Source of the DNA: Cheilinus undulatus
Lineage: Eukaryota; Chordata; Actinopteri; Labriformes; Labridae
Direction of reading: 5' to 3'
Assembly (NCBI RefSeq): GCF_018320785.1
Contig: NC_054877.1
Location: 35,052,151-35,116,150 of the forward strand
DNA length: 64,000 bases
Below, piece after piece: positions 1 to 22,800 of the stretch. The position numbers were made by a program, and so were the translations under genes. The notes below the pieces were generated by a model, which saw only the letters and a program-made list of their open reading frames with translations, did no database searches and was not told the DNA's origin. The stretch's first letter is position 1, and every line of letters starts with the position of its first letter.

Positions 1-101
1 GGACACAAGTACAAAATGTGCAGATTATTTCTGAATTATCCTGTTTCTTGAGGATTAAGATACTAAAGTCCCATTAAATGGAGAAGTGGCACTGAATGTT
101 A

Positions 102-10998
<10,897 letters not shown>

Positions 10999-11971
10999 GC
11001 TAAAAGTGATTCCTCTTCCCTCCGAATGTGGCCAATAACTGCAAAATAAACATACTGTAGGTTACCTGTATTCCAAAATGACATTCAATAAGAGTAAAAC
11101 TACGGTTTAAAAAGTGTGGCAACCATACTAGCCTAAAGTTGTTAGCGTCAGTTAGCAACAGTAATATTACACGATGCAACAGAAGGCGGACTAGCTACTG
11201 GTCCCGTTATGTTCTTTAACCATGCTTTTGTGGTAGTTTAACCCTTACTTACATGCAAATTCAACAAACTCACTAAATTAAATGTTGTTGTAGTTAAGCT
11301 CATACACAGACAGATTAGTCCATACAACGTTTAACACTGCACTCACGGGACGTCGGAAAAAACGGTTTCCCAGTGAGATAAGAAGGTGAGGGTGATCAGC
11401 AGGTCGGGAAATCAGAGAAAAAGTTGGTACCAAATTAATCTGATTTGTCGTCATATTAAAAGGAACACTGCGAACCAGCGGATTCGACACCTGGATAGCA
11501 ACACATTTTATTTGTTTAGGTTATTTTGACATTACTTCTGAATTTAATCGATAGTCACCGTCCAGGTAATAGACTGAAATTTATTTTATTTTTTTTATTT
11601 TCAGTTCATTGTGCTTGAAGCTGTTTTTCTACGACGCACAGAATCCATGTGGAATCTCTCGAACACGCAAAATATAACAAATGACTGAAAAATGACGTTG
11701 AAAGTAGAGCCTCCGAGGAGCAAGTGAACGTAGCACAGTCGCCAAGGTTTGGCGAATGAGGACAACGTGTATCATGATATGATTTAATGAAAATATGTAC
11801 ACATACATAATCAATATTGGTGCTATATTCTTATAAACTGTACCAAAAAATAAATTCAAACAAAATCGCCAAAATAGTTTAGAGTTGAGTTTAACAATAA
11901 CGGATGCGTTGTGGGAGGAGCTCCACTACAATGATTCTCCAGCACAACAGCTCCAACGGCACACTGCAAGT
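10999..11971. promoter_or_regulatory. Divergent promoter region between aldh9a1 and uck2
   Basis: A 973-base stretch separates the two start codons, which point away from each other. It must hold both promoters and 5' UTRs. ACGTC/TGACGT-like cores are present near 11348 and 11693; no convincing TATA box is placed relative to either start. No repeat was recognised in it. The exact transcription starts cannot be read from sequence. Confidence 0.6.
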
Positions 11972-14900
11972 ATGGCCGGGGACAGCGAGACACATCTAAG
12001 GGACCGTGGCGATAACGGCACCATCATTCGACAACCTTTTCTCATCGGTGTCTCCGGGGGTACTGCAAGTGGCAAGGTTAGCCTCATAGCTACCATATTT
12101 GACGGTTTATCCGAATTGCCATCGTTTTATTTGAGCTAAATCGAGGTAGATGGTCACTGGATAGCCCCGGCTGCTAGTTGACCGCGTGGCTTCAGCGATC
12201 CAGTGCTTGGGTTTGATTGACAGCCCTATGATCTGTTTAACCATCCAGCTTTTAGTTAGCAGAGGTTTAGCTTAGCACGCTTCTCCACCAACTCATGCAC
12301 TATACGTGTTGTTTATTGACTCAGTTTTATCCCCTCTTTGTGCGGCCCGGTGGTCGTTAGCTAGACTGGCTGACTTCAGACTACGTGGAGATCACAGATG
12401 TTAGCTCACTTAGCCGCCTCGCTAAATTCCATCACATGCTAGCTGTGCCGGGTGCGCGAGACAATAGCAGAGACTAGCTTGCCACACGACTGTTTGTAAA
12501 CACAGATAACATTTAAACTTCCGTCTACCTAAAGTAAACAAAATGTGAGTTTATATTAATCTAGCTAATAAATGATTTTCATTCTCTGCTGTCATTTATT
12601 TATATGTCAGTATAACGCGCCCTGGGGAAAACCGTTAAACGTTGAATAACGTTAACCTAGATGTTGGCGCAATGAAGGACAACAGGCAGTGGCGCCAGCG
12701 GGAAAGAAAAAACAACTCGACACATATTGCTCTTAATTGTATCCACAACCCACTACATTTTATCCACACCATTCCTCAAAAAAACTAGCACGCTTTAGCC
12801 ACCTAACTGCACCAAGAACTCGTATTTATTGAAACCGCGACCGTTATTTACCAGCCCTCTTCCCCAAAGTACAGTGTCTCCCCTCCGCTTTACCGTAACC
12901 TGCCCGGCTGCGTGAGCTGTGCTGCTGGAACGTCAACGGCTGCGCTCAGACTGGAATGACTCACAGACGTGGATTTAACTGAAGACGTCATTAGATTTCT
13001 TTGTTAAGAACGGAGAGATCTATCGTTTAAAACACTATTCGTATTAACCAGAGGCACGAATTGAGCTGAAATCATGCTTGTGAAAAAGTCGTTAAAAGGA
13101 ACTCTGTTTATGTTTCCGGTAGCATAATAGAGGGGAATGTCTTTCGTCCAGATTTTTTCTTTATCCCACTTCGCCCCTCCTTCTAACTTTGACCCAGATA
13201 TCAGCACCCAGGCACAGAACCAGTGTTCTGCATTGTGAAAACCCCCCACATGGGACTGGACTACAGCTAGAGGACGTGCTTTGATTTTAGACTGTAGCAG
13301 TATTAGTTACGAAGTCTGCGCGCACGTGCAGGGGATGATGTAATTTTATCCTCATTGTCTGTTAAGCATTCATGAGCGCAGAGGAGCAGCAATGCGGATG
13401 TTTTTGTTTTTTTATCCGATGGGTGTTTGATTCATGATAAGATCGGCTTATCTTCAAAATCACAAAAATGTGGTATCTCAGTAACGGAAATATAAACTTT
13501 TCATTAACTATTTATTCTCGTCCTTACATATCCGACATGAATTAATTGATCCTCTATTGCCAACTGAATGGATGGCACAGACTAGAAGAATATAAAAATC
13601 TTACCACGGGCCTTCATGAGGTGTAGATTTATACATTGAATTTAAGTGTGGCTCAGATATAAACTCTTGTAAATGGGTCTCTTTTCTTCAACAGTTGCAT
13701 TTTAGTGTTATTAAGCAACACTCAGCTCCCTAAAGAGGAGGATGAGGGGAGGGGGTCAAGTTCATTGTGGCCCAATCTCATGGATACAAAGGCAATAGAA
13801 ACTCAGAACGCCCTGTCAGCACTGGGTATGCCACTCATTCTGTTAGGGGGGTCAGTGGGGACGAATATGGGGGTCAGAGGGAGTTCACTTACACTTTTGT
13901 TAGCTGACTCATACAGAGTGGGAAACCCCCTCTCACTCCTATTTCCCGATATAACCTAAGGGTTAAATATAACAGAGCAATGCCTCCTTTCTTAATGGAC
14001 TGAGATCCTTGTTTCTGTTGCTGCAGTCGTCAGTATGTGAGAAGATCATGGAGCTGCTGGGCCAGAACAAGATCGACCACCACCAGCGGCAGGTGGCCAT
14101 CCTGAGCCAGGACAGCTTCTATAAAGTGCTAACTCCAGAGCAGAAGGCAAAGGCACTAAAGGGCCAGTTCAACTTCGATCATCCAGGTAATGGGACATTG
14201 ATTAGTCTGTGTTACCGTTCATGCATTCATCTATGCATGCACGTGTGCTAATCATGTGCCTGGTTGCATTAGCCTCAGGTAAACTGACTTTCAACCGGTT
14301 TGAAACAAGACACCCGGGTCTGCATGTGGAATTTGACTCTTAATGTTAGGCTGTATAACCTAAACAATAACCGACTGTTGTTAAAACATTTCTTGTGCAA
14401 GAAGATGCAACAAGTTGTAGAATCAACAGAATCGTTTACATGAGATGACAAAAAGGATTTCATATCCAAACACAGACTGGCTCTGCTCACTAGAATACAT
14501 TTGTTGTTCATGTGTGCCACATCTGAAGAAAATTGGCGACAAAATTGAATCTTGAACGACAGTAGAAAAATCAAAAATCCATGCAGATACACTTTAACAA
14601 AACGTTCTTTTGTGCGGATTCAATAATATGAGGAATTTTGCAGTCTTGATACTGTACAATATGTTTAAATCTACATACTGTCAAACTAAAGTTTTTTTTT
14701 TATTTCTTAAAATGTGTAGAATTTGGTCAGTCTTAACACTAAAATACAACACGGACACTCGAAATGCATCAAAGAGCAGAATCCAGACACCCACACTTTA
14801 GATAAGATGATAAGATATTCCTTTTTTAGTCCCACAAGGGGAAATTTCAAATTTACAGCAGCAAGAGTGGTATAAACAAAACACACTGACTTTGGAATGT

Positions 14901-17376
14901 AGACGCAAAAAAATGTGGCGTTGGAGAAGCACTAAATAGGCTAATCGGCACTGATGCGACATTTTAATGTCGCATAAATTGCAGAGCTGATAAAAGCCTT
15001 TCAAACAGGCACGTGCTCCGAAGTTTGCACAATCGCATTCTTTCCTGGCATGTTGCTAATTTTCTTTCTCAGCGTGGTTTTGGCAGAAGCATACACTCCA
15101 TTTTTGGAGTCCTACTCTGGCTCTCTTGCTTCCTTTCTCAGCTGATTTTAAAAACCCTCAGTCAGCAGGCCTTTCCTAGAGGCAGCTGCTTCCAGGAGAA
15201 GGCCGAACCCAACACCTGTTCCACTCTGGTGGGATTCCTTGGTTACTAAACGTGTGGTGTAGGCCCCACGTGTCTGCACGGACCTCGTGTAACGTGGGCT
15301 AAATATGACATGTCATGAAGTTCAGTACCAAGCATATACCTTCTCTTGTCCTTAGATGCCTTCGACAATGAGCTGATAATGCAAACACTACGACTGATCC
15401 TGCAAGGGAAGACTGTCCAGATCCCAGTTTATGACTTTGTCACTCATTCCAGGTGAGCATGGCCCATTATAAGTCATACTCAACTCTTTCCTAAACCTCA
15501 TGTTTGGTTTATAACTTAGATTTGTAGTCACTTTAATAGCCATAGCACTATCTGATTATGGTCACTCATGCTGTTTTATCTTTCCAGGAAAGAGGAGTTT
15601 ATCACAGTGTATCCAGCTGATGTGGTCCTGTTTGAGGGCATTCTCATGTTTTACTCCCAGGAAATCAGAGACCTGTTTCAAATGAAGTTATTTGTCGACA
15701 CTGATCCAGACACAAGGCTGTCACGCAGAGGTGTGTAGTAGGAGGTTAAGTAATGACCACAACACACATGTAAAGTCCTCCAAAGTACTATAAATTAATG
15801 ACAAACACTGCTCATAAAATAATAATATGATCTTTAAGTTCCCGCTAAGGAGCACCAGTGTTATTTTATATATTTTTCATAATTTGTATTCACTGTGGTT
15901 TTTGCCTGCTGTTTCTTTTTCAGTTCTCAGGGACATCAGTGAACGTGGCAGAGAGCTGGAGCAGGTGCTGGCTCAATATATCACTTTTGTAAAACCGGCC
16001 TTTGAGGAGTTCTGTTTACCGGTGAGTGTCATTCCTAACTGAAGAGTAGCTGTCTTTTTTAAGCCAACATAAATTTATGTTTATTAGCTTTGTGCAGTGT
16101 CTGTGTTTGCTTGAATGGAAAAGAAATGTTGCAGAACACTCATAAGAAAGAGAAAGATATAAAGAGGCAACCAAATAACAGAGATCATTATTAGAATGTT
16201 TGTTTACATTTTGTGTTCATGAGCAACTGGGTCACATTCTTTTTTTTTTTCTCAACTCTCAAGTATGAGTACAAGTCTGTTTAAGAGAATGCATTTTTTA
16301 CTCGTACTCTAACTTTTTTTTTTCACTTTTGCCAGACAAAGAAGTATGCAGATGTGATTATTCCAAGAGGAGCAGATAACATGGGTAAGCAGACTTCATG
16401 TAGAGAGCATTTGACTCTATAAAGGATTATCTGGAAGATATTAGAATTTGCATTGCTCCAGAATTGGTTAAGAAAATGTTATGCGACCTCTACTTTGCAT
16501 ATTTCACCCTCTGACTTATGTATTAATATGAATGGGGCAACCTCATCTCATTCTGTTTAATAAATAGAAGCCATTGATGATTTCATTTGGAGCTTAGACA
16601 TGCACATGAGGGAGCTGGCTGGTAGAAGTGCAGAATTAATGCCAGACACCCTTTGTTAACTACAGCACAAACTTTACTTGCATAAAAGAAAACATTTATT
16701 ACAAATAAAATGACCTGAGTGGTATTTTGTTACATTTGCTCGGGTGTTTTCTCCTCTACGCTGCTGATTCAGTTAAGAGTGCTCTAAGGAGCTGCACTGT
16801 CAACATGATGTTCTAGCTGCTTCTTTTTGCATCAAACTACTCAGATAGATGAACATGGATATAAACTAGAATAATTACAACCACAAAAACAGACATGGGT
16901 TGACAGATTTATTTGACAAGCATTCTAACCTCGTAGTTTGACCCTTGTCCCATACGTTATCATTAAGAACATGGAGTTTATGACCTATAATGCAGCAGGG
17001 GGGCGCACTTGACAACTCACTCCCAGGCAGCTTTTTCTGCATTATATTTAATATACAATCTGGGATGTATTTAAAGTTTAAAACTGATTGCCAGCAAGCA
17101 AGTTGCATTGTGGGTAACGTTGGAGCAAGGTTTATGCATGTGGAATAAACAATGTCTGTTGTTTTGCATTAGTTTTGAAGATGTCCATAAAACGGCATGG
17201 AGTGCAGTGATTAACCCTTCTCCTCTCTGTTTTCTGTAGTGGCCATCAACTTGATAGTTCAGCACATCCAAGACATTCTTAACGGCGGACTAAGCAAACG
17301 GCACAACGGCTTCACGAACGGCCACAGCACCCCACGTCAGAGGCGGACTTCAGAGTCCAGCAGCCGGCCTCATTGA
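11972..17376 (+). CDS. uck2: Uridine-cytidine kinase 2
   Basis: Phosphorylates uridine and cytidine to UMP and CMP in the pyrimidine salvage pathway, cytosolic and tetrameric in the family. Seven coding exons: 11972-12076, 14027-14186, 15356-15452, 15588-15730, 15924-16021, 16336-16384, 17240-17376; total 262 residues, against 261 in human UCK2. Visible motifs: Walker A GGTASGKS (residues 29-36, split by intron 1), [38 protein letters not shown] (Walker B region), [17 protein letters not shown] (lid) and [20 protein letters not shown]. The C-terminal tail ends SSSRPH as in vertebrate UCK2. The start was chosen because MAGDSE matches the family N-terminus; an upstream in-frame ATG at 11885 exists. 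Introns contain no clear transposon except a short repeat-like stretch near 14815-14880 in intron 2. Confidence 0.97.
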
Positions 17377-18660
17377 CCCCATCACACCTCTCTTCTCAGG
17401 GTGGAGAGGGGTGTGGCGGGGTCGTGCTGTAAATAATGCCTGTCATTGGCATCACTGTATTTAAGAGAGAGAAAAAAGATACAAAAGAATTGAAATGCCT
17501 TTTATTATAATTATGACTACTCTTGTCATTAGTTACTTTAACTGTAATTGTTGGGATTTAGATTTTTGTCTGGAGGGCATAAAAGAGGCTCCTGTTCTTC
17601 TTGTGATGAGACCATGGGTTAAAAATGGACCCCATGCATTTTCCTCCCAGATTGCATTTTGTTTTTTATGTATCCCCTGCTGCTTCATGGAAAAATTGTT
17701 GCCGCTAATGAATAAAAGAGGGGAATCCTTTTCTGCTTTTTTTTGTAACGTCTGATAAAACTTGAACCCCTAGAGTTCGGGGAGTATGATAAATGTTTGA
17801 TGGTTTCCAAAAGCGAATGATGTGAATAAGACAAAGTAAAAGAAACCAGGATTGCACTCTGTATTTGTACTGACAATCTTGGCGGTGTTTTCTACATGGT
17901 TTTTTCAGTGTTTAAGTATCACCTTGTATAGTGTGATGTAATGTGTTACATTAGAGGTCTGTTTACACAAAGTGTCCACCACATTGATTCTGTATGTTCA
18001 CAGCATCAGAAACACTAAATGATTTTCCAATGCAGAATGTCACATGCAGAGTAATGTGACCACAAGACCAATGAAGCCAAAGGCTATGAAGTTCAACCAA
18101 GTGATGTATCTCAGTCTAGTATTGTAGTTTTTATTTTTGGGGGACCGAATTAATCCCTCCAATTAGTTAATTATTAAATTCTTGCTGAGTAGAAGTTATG
18201 CCACAGTAACGTCAGAATGAATGCTCAAGGTAGACAGTTCGACCTGACAGATGAAGCCCTTCGAATAAAATGATTTCTACACTCAGGTTGATGATACCAG
18301 TTTGATCATAAATGCAAGGAAAATGTGTTCAATACCACAGCAATACCAGTTTTCCCCAGGTTTGTGGCTCATAACCACAAAGACCCACCACAATGCCTCT
18401 GTGAAGTTGCCTCAGGTTATCATGTACAGTAAGTATCCACAGTAGAGACAGGTTTCCACACCATCTCATGGTTGATAATTAAAAAAAAATGAAAGAAGAA
18501 AGACTGAATAAATTTTTGTATTCCATGTGATGTATTTGTTTTGTATAGAAGAAATGAATGAATATTTGTACTGTATGGCTGTTGAAGTGCATTGAGTTGG
18601 ATGATTTCTAAATGAATGACGTCATTTGCTTACTGGTCAATAAACAGTTTAGCATCCTTG
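17377..18660 (+). other. uck2 3' UTR with two poly(A) signals
   Basis: Follows the uck2 stop. AATAAA hexamers occur at 17711-17716 and 18639-18644; the second is followed by a TG-rich stretch and is the more likely distal site. The long length fits the long 3' UTR of vertebrate UCK2. No coding frame is credible here. Confidence 0.6.
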
Positions 18661-19817
18661 TGTAACGAGTGTTACTTCGACAGCATATTTAATTTTCCTT
18701 TGCTGAGTGATTAACATTTAATATATTAACCGACGCTTATTTACTAGAAGCGCGGATTGTAACAGTTCATGTACTGATCACCGTAAGTAGGTCATTCATG
18801 GTGTATTTAGTTTGTCCACAAGAGGGCGCTGCTGTCGCGCCTCACATGCTGACCGATATTTCTCAGTTGCGTTTACAGTCCGTGGAGATTTCAACCGACC
18901 AAGGAGAGATGATACAAAACTGAGGTTTGACGCGAGTAATCGGAGCAGTGATAGTAAACGCGTGGCTCTGTAGCCACACGTGGCTCTTTCGTGATGACTT
19001 GAGGCTCTTTTAAGCCTTGCTTGTAAAATTAATCCCCCCAGAAACCTTAAAATATCGATTTTTTTTCCTCAGAAATAATCAATTGCAAGTCAATTCAATC
19101 AGTTTGTTTCCCCAAACTTAAACTAAAGCTTAAAAAAGGACTTTGTGCCAATCATATCTTCATTTTTGTCAACTCCGTGGACGAACTAAAATGTATTACT
19201 CTTGATTTAATGAATGTTAAGTTTTCACTTAATCTAATACTGGTATTCAGTAATGATGTAATGATAAAATGCATTATTTTCATTTTTTCACTCATATGAA
19301 GTCTCTTATCTCTGGATTTATGATTTGTTAACTTTATTAGTGGGGATGTTGAGTATCCACACCATTGATATTTCTTAATATTATCCTTAGTGAAACAAAT
19401 CCTTTAGAATAAGCTGATGATAACTGCATCTAAAAAAGCTGGTATTTTTTCAGATATGCAGAAAAAAATGAACAGTAGAGCTTTAAATAATAAATAACTG
19501 GACTTGACGAGTATCTAATTGAGTTGCTGGGTTGCTGAGCTGAGCAACACAAGATGAGAAATATACACAACGAGCATATTTATCAAACTAAACACGTACA
19601 GTTTAGCACATTATTCAAGCAACGCGGAGCATTTACTGGCTGTCGTTTCTAAGTCACGACAACCGCAAAATGCTCCACATTTTAGTTCACTTCATCATAT
19701 AGCTGAGTCTTCAAAGGAAAATACAAAAAGAAAATAAACATCTTTTATGCAGGGGAACCAAAATTTACAAAGTGTACCTGAAGGCAGCAGGAAAGTTGTC
19801 AGAGGGGAAGCGTCAAG
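18661..19817. other. Intergenic region uck2 to czib
   Basis: About 1.15 kb with no gene or clear transposon. It should contain the czib promoter and 5' UTR. A small hairpin, GTGGCTCTGTAGCCAC, lies near 18962; otherwise AT-rich and unremarkable. Confidence 0.5.
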
Positions 19818-22800
19818 ATGGTGGTACGTGTCTGCAGCATGTCACAGATGTAAACATTGAAGTGATTCACGTTGGTTAACTAAAGTTTATTTTTTCTCGT
19901 TTGCATGATAGAAATTTGGGCTCCAGTTCAAAGCCACTTTGGAAAATGTCACCAACGTGAGACCGGTGGGCGACGACTTCCGCTGGTTTCTGAAGGTAGG
20001 ATAGTGAGGCTAGCATGCTAGCTAACTTTATTAGATATGAGGATAAACCTTTATTTTTTCTTCTGTTTTAAATGATGGATTGTACTTTTACCATCGTTCC
20101 TTTTTTTCTGGGATAAGTTACATTCACTTTTATTTTGCATGTGATTTGGAAAACACATGTTCTTTGTGCAAATGTGAAATATTCTGATAACGTGTTCACT
20201 GACTGAGATATGTGGCATTAATGTAATTTAAACTACGCCTTTTACAGCACAGCTGCAGAAGTGCAGAGTAAGCCTGGGCAGTAGATTGAACTGGATCTCA
20301 ATACGGCCCATTGCAGTTTTGAAATAGCTGAAAATGCAGTATTTCTTTAACCTGAAATACCAGTTTTAACTTTTTTCATTGGAGAGATGTTATGATCTAC
20401 CCATCATGCAAACATTCAAGTGTCATTGTTTCAGAATCCTTTACAAAAACATCTACTTTCCTTGTTTTTGTGTTTTCTTGATCAATATAAGACTGACAAA
20501 AATAATCATTGCCCTTAGTTTAACATTTTACATCTAATGCAATATGAGTCAAAAATAATTGCAGTTTGTTATCTGGTCAAAATTGTACAGCCCTAGTGCA
20601 GGATTTAGTACTTTGCATTCTTACTGTGTTATCCCAATTTCATGGACACCATAGTGTCAGCATGTGCTATAAACATTCTCAAAAGGTAAAATATTGCAAT
20701 GAATAATCATTTAATGTAATCATTAACAAGCTAACTCAGCATATGGAGGCCTTTGCAGAACTAATTCATGGCATGATTTGCAATACATGGTCCACAACAA
20801 TTATATCTTCATACAGCAATTCTGTGATAGTTTTTATATCAGAAGACAACCATATTGCAATGGCTGATTCATCTGAAAAAAAAAAAAAGCCCCGTAAATG
20901 GTTAATTACAGGTTTAATAAATGTAGTCACAGCATTCTGGTGTAGCGTTCATCTCTTCACCCTCCATCCTTAACTTCTTTTCACAGCTGTTTGACATTGT
21001 AATGGTCTGTTAATTTCTTATCAACCTAAATCACGCCATAAGTGTGAGAAGTCATTTAGTTGTGGCAAACATTTTGCCATCTTGCAATCTTGTGGCCAAT
21101 CTCTAGTGGCCATGGTTTCACATCATATGTTGTGTGCGATTAATCTGCTGTCAACTATGCTCAGATTAATTGGTGCTAGTTTTGTGCAGGAAAGAGATAG
21201 ATGGTTTCTTTGTATTCATGAGTTACAAACCTAGTTATTATTAAAATTATGAAGAAACACAGGCAGACAAACACTTTGAGTTACTTGCAACTAAGTTGTA
21301 TTCTTTTTATCATGCTTAATTTTGCTATTACAAGAATACACATAGCATATTTTACTCACATTGTGCAGTATTTTTCCTGTGTGACTTTTCTGCTTTCAAG
21401 CAATGTTTTTCATTCTCCCTGTTTATTTAGCTGAAGTGTGGAAACTGTGGAGAGATCCCAGATAAGTGGCAGTATGTAACCCTTGCGGTAAGGACAAAGT
21501 TTGTCCATGTTAGCACAAAAAGCATAATTCATGCATACTGTCCAACACTGACACCTAATCTGTTTTTCTATGATTTTACAGGATAGTGTACCACTTAAAG
21601 GAGGAAGAGGCAGTGCCAGCATGGTGCTGAAATGTAAACTTTGTGCCAGGGAAAATTCAATAGGTATGAGCTAACATACTATTTGACAAAGTTTATCTTT
21701 ATTCTCTAAAAGGAACAGAGGATTATAATTTGCTCTCCTTTCTCTTATAGACATCCTGGGAGACACCATTAAACCTTATAATGTAAGCAAACACCCCATT
21801 CATCATCTTTAAAACAGACACAATTCAAGCACAACAGTCCAGATGTGAGCTTTATTTGTGCCCTTGTGTACCTGTATTGCACAAAGATGCTCCCTACTGC
21901 TGTGTGAGAGCATGGCTGATATGAAGAGTGAAACTACTGTCTTTGATTTCAGTCAGCTTTCTTTTGCAGAGCCATAACTGAACAACTTAAAGGGGACGTA
22001 TCATGAAAAAATAACTTTTTCAGGCTTTTCTAACAAAAATATGTGCCCCTGACCAGTCCACAATCCCATCAAGCACCAGAAAATTCCATTCTCTCTCCCC
22101 GTCTCTTTCTCCCCCTTTCAGAAAATGTGTGCTGAAACAAGCTGTTCTCAGATTGTCCCCTCATGATGTTGTGTGGGGAGTTAGCCCCTCCCCCATGTTC
22201 GGTTGGCTCTTCCCTGCTTGGAAGAAAGTTCCACCCTCCTCTCCCGGTCAAGGACCAGGAGAGCCACATCCATTAAGCCACACCCATTCCCTGAGATGGG
22301 CGTGGTCAGGGGCTGAGTCAGACCACTCTGTAACATTTAAAGCCACAGACACAGAAACAGCTCATTCTGACACAGAAAGGTTTTTAAACGTGCTAAAATC
22401 CAGTACTGGAGAGTTTTTTCAACGACAGACTTCCCAGGCATATTTGGGGGCCTCTGAGACCACTATGAACTAGTTTTAAAAGGGTATAATATGTCCCCTT
22501 TTACAGCAGTCTTGGAACCCTTATACAATCATAGCCTTTCTTTATCCGATTCACAGTATATGCCCCCAGGAACTGATGCAAATTATACAGCATTTTCAGT
22601 GAATCCAGGGGCTAGCATTAAAAGACTTTCAGGCAAGACTTTCTTTTAAATGTAGGCTTTACACTGCAGATGTGAACACTTTCATTTCTTGGTCCATCAC
22701 AACCCAGACAAGTTTTTTTTTTAATCTGCTTTTGTGTCGCTTCAGAGTAGAATTTAAGTTATAAAGCACGGTCACTCTAGCTTATCTCAGCAGTATGAGC

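Noticed and set aside
13705..13959. 84-codon G-rich frame in uck2 intron 1
   Set aside because: No splice sites or similarity; a G-rich, stop-poor stretch is sufficient explanation.
22129..22473. 114-codon plus-strand frame
   Set aside because: It lies entirely inside the TTA-flanked MITE at 21990-22500 and shows no family resemblance.
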